Source: Pandoraea pulmonicola (GTDB taxonomy: Bacteria > Pseudomonadota > Gammaproteobacteria > Burkholderiales > Burkholderiaceae). Taken from it: a stretch of 64,000 nucleotides of DNA. The notes under the pieces were generated by a model, which was not told where the DNA came from, ran no database searches, and saw only the letters and a list, made by a program, of their open reading frames with translations. The DNA lies in NCBI RefSeq assembly GCF_000815105.2, contig NZ_CP010310.2, forward strand, positions 3,472,001 to 3,536,000. The letters run 5' to 3'. The translations under genes were made by a program, and so were the position numbers. Every line of letters begins with the position of its first letter. Within the stretch, counting starts at the first letter, position 1. Below, in pieces: positions 31,970 through 40,965 of this stretch.

Positions 31970-32536
31970 ATGACCGAACGCCTGCCTGTCGAACTTCCCA
32001 AAGCCTACCGGCTGCTCAACCACGGACCAACGGTGCTCGTGGGCAGCGCCCATGGCAGACGCCGCAACGTCATGGCCGCCGCCTGGTCGATGCCCCTCGA
32101 TTTCTCGCCGCCGAAGGTTGCCGTCGTCATCGATCGCAACACGCTCACGCGCGAACTCGTCGAAGGGTCGGGCGAATTCTCGCTCAATGTTCCCGCACGC
32201 GCCATCGCGCGCGAAACGCTGGCCGTCGGCTCGGTCTCCGGACACGACACCGACAAGTTCGCGTCAGGCACCGGTGTACAGGCGTTCGAGGCCTCGCGCA
32301 TCGGCGCCCCGCTCATCGGAGGTTGTCTCGCGTGGCTGGAATGCCGTGTGATTCCCGAGCCGCACAACCAGGATCGCTACGATCTGTTCCTCGGCGAAGT
32401 CGTGGCCGCGTGGGCCGATCCGCGCGCGTTTCGCGACGGACGCTGGCAATTCGAGCCTGGTGTGCCGCGCAGTCTCCACTACATCGCCGGCGGCAACTTC
32501 TTCGAGACCGGTGCCGCATTCGAAGTCAAATCATGA
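31970..32536 (+). CDS. flavin reductase (DIM6/NTAB) family protein
   Basis: A 188-residue FMN-binding split-barrel protein: GPTVLVGSAHGRRRNVMAAA, WSMPLDFSPPKVAVVIDRNT, GEFSLNVPA, GHDTDKFASG. It fits the flavin reductase-like domain that binds FMN and supplies reduced flavin or acts as an NAD(P)H oxidoreductase. The ATG at 31970 begins the conserved part; an in-frame ATG at 31928 is possible. Its stop overlaps the next gene's ATG (ATGA), so the diguanylate cyclase may be co-translated. Confidence 0.85.
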   Translation: MTERLPVELPKAYRLLNHGPTVLVGSAHGRRRNVMAAAWSMPLDFSPPKVAVVIDRNTLTRELVEGSGEFSLNVPARAIARETLAVGSVSGHDTDKFASGTGVQAFEASRIGAPLIGGCLAWLECRVIPEPHNQDRYDLFLGEVVAAWADPRAFRDGRWQFEPGVPRSLHYIAGGNFFETGAAFEVKS

Positions 32537-34020
32537 GTCGCGGCACGGGCACATCGCCCCCGTCTCGGACGACGCACACCTTGCCCTCCTTGCACACCAA
32601 GCGCGTCGACGATCGTACGCACGATGCCGCGCATGCCGCCCAGACCACTCACGCCGCGCGCGCCCTGTGGCGCATCAAATCGGACGCGCAACCGCATTTG
32701 CCAAGCGACGGCCGGCACGGCAGAATTGACGCCGTTGCCGATCGGGCGCCGGCCGTTGCGCCAACGCCGCCGGACCTGTCGGCCTCGTTGACCCCGTCGG
32801 TCCCGTCAGCCCCGTCAGCCCTATCCTCGACGCAGTCTGCGCCAGCCACCCCAACCGTGCCATTCGAGCCATTCGTGACCTCCGCACCCTCCGTGCAAAT
32901 GCCGAGCGCACTTCCCGAGTCGCTGTCGTCGGCACTGCCATCGTCCCCCCACTGGACCTCGCTCCCCCGCCGCGACATGACCGCAGCCGCCGCTACATCG
33001 CACGACACCGTGTCCGCCCCCGACTCCCGCGGCGCCCCGCCCGACGATGAGGCGGCACGCCTCGCCGCGCTGCGCCGCTACGACATTCTCGACACGCCGC
33101 CCGAACCCGCCTTCGAGCGCATCGTGCGGCTCGCTTCGCATGTGCTCGGTGCGCCGATCTCGCTCGTTTCGCTGATCGACGAATCACGTCAGTGGTTCAA
33201 GGCGCGTCAGGGCCTCGACACCGTGCAGACACCGCGCTCGATGGCGTTCTGCGCCCACGCCATCCTCAGCGACGAAGTCCTCGTGGTCCCCGATGCCCGG
33301 GCCGACCGGCGCTTCGCCGACAACCCGATGGTCACCGGCGAGCCCAATATCCGCTTCTATGCCGGCGCGCCGCTGCGCACGCCCGAAGGACATCGGTTGG
33401 GCACGCTCTGCGTGATCGACCGCCGTCCGCGCACGCTCGACGACGAAAAGCGCGCGCTGCTCGCCGATCTGTCGGCAATCGCCGTCGACGCCCTCGAACT
33501 GCGCCGCGTGAACCGGATACTCGCCGACATGGCCATGCGCGACGGCCTCACCGGCGTGCTCAATCGCCGCGCGTTTCTCATGCAGGCCGACCGGCTGCTC
33601 GCCTCCTCGCGCGCATCGCAGCGGCGTCTGTCCGTGCTGATGCTCGACATCGACCACTTCAAGACCGTGAACGATACCTGGGGCCATGCCATCGGCGATC
33701 GTGTCCTCGTTGAGTTGACGCTGGTGCTGCGGGCCACGTTGCGCAAAGGCACGACCATCGGGCGTCTGGGCGGCGAGGAGTTCGCGGTGCTGCTGCCCGA
33801 GGCCGACGCCCATCGCGCCGTGCAAGCCGCGGAGCGCGTGCTCGCGGCCATCGGCAGCGCGAGCGTGCCCGGACCCAACGGGCCGGTACGCTTTACGGCG
33901 AGCATCGGCGTGGGAAGCCTCGCACCGGACGACGCCGACTTCAGCAGCGTGCTGCAACGCGCCGACCGCGCGCTGTATGCGGCCAAGCAGGCCGGCCGCA
34001 ATCGCGTCGCCGCGCTGTAA
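32533..34020 (+). CDS. GAF-GGDEF diguanylate cyclase
   Basis: A 495-residue protein. Residues 1-165 are low-complexity (Pro, Ser, Ala, Thr). A GAF domain follows (about 180-325; LAALRRYDILDTPPEPAFER, SLIDESRQWFKARQGL, YAGAPLRTPEGHRLGTLCV). The GGDEF domain (about 335-495) has DGLTGVLNRRAF, MLDIDHFKTVNDTWGHAIGD and the active-site GGEEF. The RxxD product-inhibition site is RKGT here, so feedback inhibition is probably lost. It should make c-di-GMP. The start at 32533 overlaps the flavin reductase stop; an ATG at 32977 just before the GAF domain is a serious alternative that would remove most of the odd N-terminus. Confidence 0.85.
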   Translation: MSRGTGTSPPSRTTHTLPSLHTKRVDDRTHDAAHAAQTTHAARALWRIKSDAQPHLPSDGRHGRIDAVADRAPAVAPTPPDLSASLTPSVPSAPSALSSTQSAPATPTVPFEPFVTSAPSVQMPSALPESLSSALPSSPHWTSLPRRDMTAAAATSHDTVSAPDSRGAPPDDEAARLAALRRYDILDTPPEPAFERIVRLASHVLGAPISLVSLIDESRQWFKARQGLDTVQTPRSMAFCAHAILSDEVLVVPDARADRRFADNPMVTGEPNIRFYAGAPLRTPEGHRLGTLCVIDRRPRTLDDEKRALLADLSAIAVDALELRRVNRILADMAMRDGLTGVLNRRAFLMQADRLLASSRASQRRLSVLMLDIDHFKTVNDTWGHAIGDRVLVELTLVLRATLRKGTTIGRLGGEEFAVLLPEADAHRAVQAAERVLAAIGSASVPGPNGPVRFTASIGVGSLAPDDADFSSVLQRADRALYAAKQAGRNRVAAL

Positions 34021-34056
34021 TATCCACAGCAATCAAGACCGCGACAAGTACCGACC

Positions 34057-34638
<582 letters not shown>

Positions 34639-34728
34639 GGCGCGCCGAAGCATCCGGCCGCCCGCCGGGCGCGCCCCGCGGACGGGCAGTCGACGCGCAT
34701 CGGGTTTTTACGTAGTATCCGCTCCATC

Positions 34729-34947
34729 ATGCAAAACGTCACATTCGAACTGAACGGCGAATTCATCGCCCTGAACGACCTGCTCAAGCTCTCCGGTCTC
34801 GTGGACTCCGGCGGTGCGGGCAAGGCCCTGGTGGCCAGCGGCGCGGTCAGCGTCGACGGCCAGACCGAGACCCGCAAGACCTGCAAGATCCGCGCGGGCC
34901 AGACCGTGACCGTCGATGACGTCCGGATTCGCGTAAAGGCCGTCTGA
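34729..34947 (+). CDS. S4-domain RNA-binding protein (YbcJ-like)
   Basis: A 72-residue protein that is almost entirely an S4 domain: FIALNDLLKLSGLVDSGGAG, KALVASGAVSVDGQTETRK, GQTVTVDDVRIRV. It matches the small YbcJ/RlbA type, which binds RNA and is linked to ribosome assembly. It is single, with a short intergenic region on each side. Confidence 0.88.
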   Translation: MQNVTFELNGEFIALNDLLKLSGLVDSGGAGKALVASGAVSVDGQTETRKTCKIRAGQTVTVDDVRIRVKAV

Positions 34948-35161
34948 GCGGCCGGGCCGGCGCCTCAGCCCGGCCACCGCCCAGCGACGCCCACCCACGT
35001 CCTTCCCCGACTGCCCCCGGCACAGCGCCCTGCATATGGGGCCTCCCGGTTTGCCCCACGTGAGCCTGTCCTCGCAGGCCGCTATACTTGAAAGCGTTTT
35101 TGGCGTGCCAGCCCAAGTCACCCCCGACATTGTCCGCAGGTCGTCCGAGGAGGACGTTGCG

Positions 35162-37867
35162 ATGGTCGAACCCGGCTCACCGTCCACTACCGGCGCCACA
35201 CCGGCCCCCGGGCGCGAAGCGCTTCTCGAAGCGCTCGACCGCTCGCTCGGCATGCTCACGCTTACGCCGAATGGCGTCATCGTCGACGTCAACGACAAGC
35301 TGCTCGGGGTCTTCGGCTACCTCCGCGCCGATTTGCTCGGCAAACCGCACGCCATACTCTGCGCGCCCGACGATCCGGCCTGTGGCGACGCCCTCCAGCA
35401 AGTCATTGCCACCCGCCATTCGCACACAGGCCAGGTGCGCCGACGCCGCCAGGATGGCGGCCTCGTCTGGCTCGAAGCCACCTACAACCCGGTCTTCGAC
35501 GACAAGGGCGAGCTCGTCTATGTGATCAAGCTGGCGGTTGACGTCACCGCCCGCGTGGAGCGCCAGGCCGCCGACGACGCCCGTCTCCATCTGCTTTCGC
35601 TGAGCGTGGACGAGACGGACAACGCCGTGCTCATCACCGACGCCCAGGGCCACGTGTGCTACGTGAACGCCGGCTTTACGCGCATGCTCGGCTATCGCCC
35701 GGACGAAGTGCTGGGCCGGTCGGCGCACGTGCCGTTCGGGGAAGTCAGCGCCGATGAACTGGCCGAGGGCACAGCGGCGGTCGATATCCGGCAGGCGTTG
35801 ACCGGTTGCCTCGTCTCGGCGCGCGACGGCCGTAGCTGCCACTGCGAGGTGCTCGTGCGCACCGCGCAGCGTCAACCGCTCTGGGTGTCGATCGTCACCA
35901 ATCCGATCCTCGATGACGACGGCAAGCTCGTGAACGCCGTGGTGCTGTTTACCGACATCACGCAGTCGAAGATCCAGGAAGTGCTGCAGCACAAAGCGCT
36001 CGCCGCGATGGTGCGAGACGCGCCGCTCGTGGAAGTCCTCACGCTCGTCTGCCGCGAACTGGAGCAGATCGCGCCCGAGGTCATCGCCTCGGTGGTGCGC
36101 GTGGACGCAGACGGCAGACTGCGGCCGCAAGCCGGTCCCAGCCTGCCGGCGCAGTACCACCAGATGATCGACGGTGTCGCCATCGGCCCGAACGTGGGCA
36201 CGTGCGGCACGGCGGCGTTCCACGCGCGCCCAGTGATCGTGACCGACATCGCGACCGACCCTCGCTGGGCCGACTATCGGGAAATGGCCGCCAGTTTCGG
36301 GCTGGCCGCCTCATGGGCGATGCCGGTCATTGCGAACGACGGCCGCGTGCTCGGCGTGCTCGCTTTCTACTACCGTACGGCGCGCGAGCCGGACGCGCTG
36401 CACGAACGGCTTGTCGACGTGTGCGTGCATCTGTGCAAACTCGCGTTCGAGCGCGACGAATCGCGCACGCGCATCCGCCAGCTCGCGTTCTCCGACAGCC
36501 TCACCGGCCTGCCCAATCGCAGCATGCTCGGCGTGCTGGCCGCACAGGCCATCGCGAGCGCGCAGGAACTTGGCACGCGCATGGCCGTGATCTTCATCGA
36601 CCTGGACCGCTTCAAGCAGGTCAACGACTCGCTCGGGCACCAGGCCGGCGACATGCTGCTGCGCACGATCGCCCAGCGGCTGCGGCGCTCGCTGCGCGGC
36701 GCGGACATCGTGGCGCGCCTGTCAGGCGACGAATTCGTGGCGGTGCTCACGGAGTGCGATCCCGAGCGGCTCGACATCGCCATCGAACGCATGCGCAGCG
36801 CATTGAGCGCTCCCTGCCAGGTCGACGGCGTGACGCTCGCCCCGTCGGGCAGCTTCGGCATCAGCCTGTACCCGAATCACGGCAGGGAATTCGACCTGCT
36901 GCTCCAGCGCGCGGACATGGCGATGTATCAGGCCAAGATGACCGGCGCGGGCAGCGTACGCATCTACCACGAGGACATGAACATCCACGCGCAGGAGCGG
37001 CTCGAACTCGAGACCGCCATGCGCGATGCGCTGCGACGCGGCGCGTTCGAACTCTTCTATCAGCCGCAGATCAATCTGCTCGACGAATCGGTGTATGGCG
37101 TGGAAGCCCTCACGCGCTGGACGCATCCGCAATACGGCGAGGTGCCTCCCTCGCGCTTCATTGCGCTCGCCGAGGAATGTGGGCTGATCGGGGAATTGGG
37201 CAACTGGACGCTGCATGAGTCGTGCCGTCAACTGGCGGATTGGCGGCGGCGCGGCGTGGGAATCGGGAACGTGTCGGTCAACCTCTCGCCGACCAACTTC
37301 CACGACCACGACCTGCCGCGCACCATCGCCCGAGCACTCGCCGATCACGATCTGCCGCCGTCGTGTCTGGCCGTCGAAATCACGGAGAGCGTGTTGATGG
37401 ATCACAATCCGAGCACGCTGCGCATCATCGAGGAAGTCCACGGCATGGGCGTTCGCCTGTCGATGGACGACTTCGGCACCGGCTATTCCAGCCTGGGCTA
37501 TCTGCGCCGCCTGCCCGTCTCCGAACTGAAGCTCGATCGCAGTTTCGTGCACGACATCGCGCGCGATGAAACCGTGCGCGCACTGACCAACGCCATCATC
37601 AGCATCGGCCGGAATCTGCATCTCACGGTCGTCGCCGAAGGCGTCGAGGAACAAGCCCAGTGCGATCTGCTCATCGCGCAGGGCTATCGGGTGGCTCAGG
37701 GGTATCTGTTCTCGCCCGCGCTGTCGGCGCGGGATCTCGAGCGCTGGCTCGGGCGATGGTCCGCACGGCCCCGGAGTGGCGGGACGAAGACGTCGGGCAG
37801 ATCTGACGCGTCTGGCTTGCCGGGGACATCGGACACCTCCGACGCGCTCGATTCAAACGACGCGTAG
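35162..37867 (+). CDS. PAS-PAS-GAF-GGDEF-EAL c-di-GMP enzyme
   Basis: A 901-residue soluble sensor enzyme. Two PAS domains (about residues 20-130 and 145-260; VDVNDKLLGVFGYLRADLLG, VCYVNAGFTRMLGYRPDEVL) are followed by a GAF domain (about 275-420), a GGDEF domain (about 440-600) and an EAL domain (about 615-870). The GGDEF signature is SGDEF with an intact RxxD (RGAD). The EAL domain has EALTRW, ITESVLMD, DDFGTGYSSLGYL, KLDRSFV and VVAEGVEE, so phosphodiesterase activity is likely. GAGGAGG lies upstream of the ATG at 35162. The frame extends to 35036 but the earlier part has no site. Which activity dominates cannot be told. Confidence 0.92.
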   Translation: MVEPGSPSTTGATPAPGREALLEALDRSLGMLTLTPNGVIVDVNDKLLGVFGYLRADLLGKPHAILCAPDDPACGDALQQVIATRHSHTGQVRRRRQDGGLVWLEATYNPVFDDKGELVYVIKLAVDVTARVERQAADDARLHLLSLSVDETDNAVLITDAQGHVCYVNAGFTRMLGYRPDEVLGRSAHVPFGEVSADELAEGTAAVDIRQALTGCLVSARDGRSCHCEVLVRTAQRQPLWVSIVTNPILDDDGKLVNAVVLFTDITQSKIQEVLQHKALAAMVRDAPLVEVLTLVCRELEQIAPEVIASVVRVDADGRLRPQAGPSLPAQYHQMIDGVAIGPNVGTCGTAAFHARPVIVTDIATDPRWADYREMAASFGLAASWAMPVIANDGRVLGVLAFYYRTAREPDALHERLVDVCVHLCKLAFERDESRTRIRQLAFSDSLTGLPNRSMLGVLAAQAIASAQELGTRMAVIFIDLDRFKQVNDSLGHQAGDMLLRTIAQRLRRSLRGADIVARLSGDEFVAVLTECDPERLDIAIERMRSALSAPCQVDGVTLAPSGSFGISLYPNHGREFDLLLQRADMAMYQAKMTGAGSVRIYHEDMNIHAQERLELETAMRDALRRGAFELFYQPQINLLDESVYGVEALTRWTHPQYGEVPPSRFIALAEECGLIGELGNWTLHESCRQLADWRRRGVGIGNVSVNLSPTNFHDHDLPRTIARALADHDLPPSCLAVEITESVLMDHNPSTLRIIEEVHGMGVRLSMDDFGTGYSSLGYLRRLPVSELKLDRSFVHDIARDETVRALTNAIISIGRNLHLTVVAEGVEEQAQCDLLIAQGYRVAQGYLFSPALSARDLERWLGRWSARPRSGGTKTSGRSDASGLPGTSDTSDALDSNDA

Positions 37868-37872
37868 CGACT

Positions 37873-38106
37873 TCAGGAGGCGAGGCCAAGCTCCATCTGA
37901 TGCAGCGCGGTCTCGATGGCCTGACTCTGCGGCTCGTCGAGGGCGTCGGCCGCGATGCTCGTCTCGTGGCGATAGATCATTTCGCCGTAGACGTCGGCCA
38001 GCACGCGCGCGGACGGGCACAGCGCCCAATGGCTGTCGGCAGCCTGACGTCGTGTCCAGTAGTTGATCGCCTGCTCGATTTCGGCGATGGAGTAGTTGGC
38101 TTTCAT
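37873..38106 (-). CDS. DUF3717 family protein
   Basis: A 77-residue soluble protein that opens YSIAEIEQAINYWTRRQAAD and continues LCPSARVLADVYGEMIYR, matching the DUF3717 family that is widespread in Burkholderiaceae. Function is unknown. It is convergent with the c-di-GMP enzyme. A weak LexA-like box lies about 31 bases ahead of its start. Confidence 0.8.
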   Translation of the reverse strand: MKANYSIAEIEQAINYWTRRQAADSHWALCPSARVLADVYGEMIYRHETSIAADALDEPQSQAIETALHQMELGLAS

Positions 38107-38136
38107 GAGAAGTTCTGTCTCGCCGTTGGTGAAATA

Positions 38137-38152
38137 CTGTAATTATATCCAG
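38137..38152 (-). promoter_or_regulatory. weak candidate LexA box before the DUF3717 gene
   Basis: CTGTAATTATATCCAG keeps CTG-N10-CAG and the AT-rich centre, with a left half-site of TACTGT. The right half-site is CCAGCA instead of ACAGTA. Confidence 0.3.
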
Positions 38153-38404
38153 CATTCAGGGAGTCTGAGAATCGCACCATGCACAGGTCGATTCTCGGGC
38201 CCACGTTTCGGAACTGCAACACCTGATGGGGTGCAGACGGCGCCTTTCCCGGCACGCATCCCTCCTGGCAGCCACAAAACTCCAGAAAATCAATGACTTG
38301 AGTATTCCGGCACGATATTGGCTTTCCTTCGGGCAAACGCCGGGCCGCGCCTCACCGACGCCGCCCCGGCTCGTCAGCCAACGCTCGCCCCGACGGAGAC
38401 CGCC

Positions 38405-38848
38405 ATGCCGCCGAGATACGCCAGGTCCCATGCCCTTCGCGCCATCCGGCGTGCAAGTGCCATGTCTTGCGCTACCACGATGGCGCATGCGCTTGTCGTG
38501 CTCGGCCCCCTCCTCTGCGCGGCGGCAATGGCACCGGCTCACGCGCAATCGACGCCTCCCGCCACGGCCCCCGTCGATCCGTTTCATCAACCGTGCGTGG
38601 CGGTGCACGCCGAGCATGGGCGCATCGCACCGGGCTCTCCCCGCCTGAGCCGCATCGTCCGCGACGCGACGGCGTCGTTCTACAGGCGCTACGTCGACCT
38701 CGAGAACCGGTGCGCCGCGCTGCGCTCGCTCGCCCCGACCCGCGACGTCGACGCGAGCACCATCTGGTACGTCGATGCCCGGGCACACGGCACGCACGCT
38801 GCCGTCAGGCCATCCGGTGCCGAGGGCTTGCACCGCACGACCTCCTGA
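38405..38848 (+). CDS. small exported protein of unknown function
   Basis: A 147-residue protein with a long N-terminal region and a hydrophobic export segment (ALVVLGPLLCAAAMAPAHAQ). A mature part of about 75 residues follows with two Cys (HQPCVAVH, ENRCAALRS). GGAG lies before the ATG at 38405. A later Met at 38462 would give a more ordinary signal peptide. The opposite strand has a longer open frame, but it is Arg/Gly-rich and unlikely to be coding. No family recognised. Confidence 0.5.
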   Translation: MPPRYARSHALRAIRRASAMSCATTMAHALVVLGPLLCAAAMAPAHAQSTPPATAPVDPFHQPCVAVHAEHGRIAPGSPRLSRIVRDATASFYRRYVDLENRCAALRSLAPTRDVDASTIWYVDARAHGTHAAVRPSGAEGLHRTTS

Positions 38849-38927
38849 GCGCCGGTGCGTCACGTTTGCTATGCTGCGGCTTTCGCGTGACGCATGGTGT
38901 TGCGCACCCCGCTTCTCCGGAATCCCG

Positions 38928-39272
38928 ATGGCCGCCAATACGCCCAATACTCCCGATAGCCCCGACGCGCCCAAGACCCCCGACAACGAAAACGCCAGGC
39001 GCGGCGCGCCGCCGCCTGCCGCCGTGACGGCGCCCCCGCCTGGCGCGTTGCCCCTGGCATGGCTCGGCCTGGCCGCGTCCATCGCGTGGGTGCTCAAGAG
39101 CGCGAATCCGACCTGGGGCGTGGGCGTACTGTGTCTCTGCGCCGGGTTGATCTCATCCTTCGGCGCCCGCCGACGCGGTCGCGCGCCCTGGCCCGCCTTC
39201 TTCACGGGATTGCTGCCCGTTGGTGTCGCCCTCTTCTTCGCGCTGCTCATGCTGCGTCCCTTGTTGCGCTGA
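38928..39272 (+). CDS. small membrane protein with Pro/Asp-rich N-terminus
   Basis: A 114-residue protein. Residues 1-40 are a disordered Pro, Asp, Asn and Thr-rich segment with short repeats (NTPNTPDSPDAPKTPDNE). Two to three hydrophobic segments follow (LPLAWLGLAASIAWVL, WGVGVLCLCAGLISSF, FTGLLPVGVALFFALLMLR). No family recognised; the start is the first ATG of the plausible part of the frame. It may be an inner-membrane protein of unknown role. Confidence 0.5.
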   Translation: MAANTPNTPDSPDAPKTPDNENARRGAPPPAAVTAPPPGALPLAWLGLAASIAWVLKSANPTWGVGVLCLCAGLISSFGARRRGRAPWPAFFTGLLPVGVALFFALLMLRPLLR

Positions 39273-39654
39273 CACGTCATCGAGGCGTCACCGCGCTGTC
39301 ATTGACGCTTGCCGCCTTGTGCCTCATGAGTTACCCACAGCTTCTGTGGATAACCCACTGGATAACCTCGCAACGCCCCTTCGAAACGCCCGCCGTTACA
39401 CGCTGTCAAGAGGATTGCCCGTTTCAGCGTCAGCCTTGAGCAAATTTTTTGCGCTTGACGTTTCCTCCCGCTTCTGGCCGGTGGCGTCATCGCTTTGACA
39501 TGCGGCAAACGAGGGTGAAATGACCGGGGAATCGACGCCGGACGGATGGCCGGCGTGCGCGGGAAAGGGTTCGCAGCCTCCCGGATTCGGCCTATGATGG
39601 AGGCACGCGATACCTCGCGATGCATTCCAGCGTTTTTTCGGGAGAACGTCTCAT
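39273..39654. other. 382-bp stretch without a gene
   Basis: No convincing frame. One DnaA-box-like sequence (TGTGGATAA, 39346-39354) and partial look-alikes nearby are present but isolated. GGGAGA at the right end serves the next gene. Confidence 0.5.
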
Positions 39655-39966
39655 ATGACCCAATCCGACAAACCGAACGTGTCCGCTGCGCCGTCGTCCG
39701 CCGATGGCCTCGCGACGGAAGAGGAGCGCGTCCATCTGGACGAGTTGCTCGCGCGTCACTCGGTCACCGAGACCGTGGATCGCGCCTCGGTGATCGATCT
39801 GATCAAGGCGCTGCGCTCGCCTGACGTACAAACACCGGAAGACCGGCAGCGGGTGGTCGAGAAGAGCCGGTTGTGGAAGGAGGTCTCGCACCGCGATACC
39901 GCCATGTCCCTGCTCAACTCGCTCGCCCAGATGGCGCCCATCCTGCTCAACCAGATTCACTGGTGA
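39655..39966 (+). CDS. hypothetical protein, 103 residues
   Basis: A soluble, charged, helix-rich protein (EEERVHLDELLARHSVTETV, SVIDLIKALRSPDVQTPEDR, DTAMSLLNSLAQMAPILLNQ). The ATG at 39655 has GGGAGA about ten bases upstream, and codon use is strongly GC3-rich as in neighbouring core genes. No domain recognised. It lies alone before the rubredoxin gene. Confidence 0.65.
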   Translation: MTQSDKPNVSAAPSSADGLATEEERVHLDELLARHSVTETVDRASVIDLIKALRSPDVQTPEDRQRVVEKSRLWKEVSHRDTAMSLLNSLAQMAPILLNQIHW

Positions 39967-40251
39967 GTCTCGCCTGCGCCGGCGCCGTCCGGCGCGGCGC
40001 CTCGTTTGTTCCGCCAGCCGCCTTCCCTCTGCCTCCCCCGCTCGCACGTTCCGAATATCCCGCCGCCCGGTGCCCGCCTCTCGCTTGGCCGCTCGCGGGC
40101 GATCGACGTCCGCCGCCTCGGCACGCACGCCGTCTCATCCGCATCGATTGATCTGGATTAAGTTTGTGTCCGAACACGGCGCTGCCAACAGGATTTCGCC
40201 ATGCCGGTGCCTTACAATGCGGATCGCGCAAGTTTCCCTGTGATCGACGCC

Positions 40252-40446
40252 ATGACCACCACGCTGGACGCCCCCACTGAATACAAGAGCTGGATCTGCC
40301 TGATCTGCGGCTGGATCTACAACGAAGCCGAAGGCGCGCCGGACGACGGCCTCGCACCCGGTACGCGCTGGGCCGACGTGCCCACCGACTGGCGCTGCCC
40401 CGAATGCGACGTCTCCAAGGAAGACTTCGTACTCTCCGAGTTCTGA
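40252..40446 (+). CDS. rubredoxin
   Basis: A 64-residue one-iron electron carrier with both CxxC pairs: WICLICGWIYNEAEGAPDDG and WRCPECDVSKEDF. GLAPGTRWADVP is the typical linking segment. It passes single electrons, for example to alkane hydroxylases or detoxifying oxidoreductases. The ATG at 40252 gives normal family length. An in-frame ATG at 40201 preceded by AGGA would add 17 residues and cannot be excluded; a TACAAT at 40213-40218 could be a -10 favouring the later start. Confidence 0.92.
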   Translation: MTTTLDAPTEYKSWICLICGWIYNEAEGAPDDGLAPGTRWADVPTDWRCPECDVSKEDFVLSEF

Positions 40447-40525
40447 TCCACACCCGCGCCGACTCAGAACGCAGGCAACATCCCGCCGACGCCGTGGCAC
40501 ACGCCGCGCCGCATCGGCGTTGGCA

Positions 40526-40771
40526 TCAGTGATGCCAGCCCCAGCCGCGACCGTCGCGCCAACCTCGGTGATAACCGCGATAGTAGCCGCCCGAGACACC
40601 GAACGTCACCACCGGCGCAGGCGCCACGGCGTAGCCCGGGGCATAGCCATAGCCGTAATAGTCGTCGTAACCGTAGGCGCCGTATGCCGGCTGGCCGTAC
40701 GGCACGGCCACGCAGCCGGCCATCAACATGGCAATGGCAGCGCCGCCCGTGAGCATGAATAAGCGTTTCAC
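40526..40771 (-). CDS. small Gly/Tyr-rich lipoprotein
   Basis: An 81-residue protein with a lipoprotein signal (MKRLFMLTGGAAIAML, lipobox MAGC). The mature part is almost wholly Gly, Tyr, Ala, Pro and His (YGAYGYDDYYGYGYAPGYAV, ending RGWGWHH). Such small repetitive lipoproteins are frequent in Burkholderiales envelopes with no assigned function. The His-rich end could bind metal, but that is conjecture. Confidence 0.75.
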   Translation of the reverse strand: MKRLFMLTGGAAIAMLMAGCVAVPYGQPAYGAYGYDDYYGYGYAPGYAVAPAPVVTFGVSGGYYRGYHRGWRDGRGWGWHH

Positions 40772-40965
40772 GATGATGTCTCCCGCATGAGTCCTTCGAG
40801 CGAGGGCCGGCGATCGCCGACCCTCTACGACGCGTTAGACACGCGGGTTGCCGTGAAATGCGGCGGAAGTCTACGCTCTTTGGTTACCAAACGTGACATT
40901 GGTAACGCACATGGAATATAAGCGACGGCACCTGGCTCGCGCCTGGTATGTCAGCGCCCTTCGAC

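Noticed and set aside
38156..39280. 374-codon minus-strand frame opposite the two small exported/membrane proteins
   Set aside because: Its Gly/Arg-rich composition has no motif, whereas the plus-strand frames have a signal peptide and membrane segments.
39330..39365. DnaA-box-like sequences suggesting an origin
   Set aside because: Only one good 9-mer (TGTGGATAA) and loose look-alikes are present. There is no dnaA/dnaN, no AT-rich unwinding element and no box cluster.
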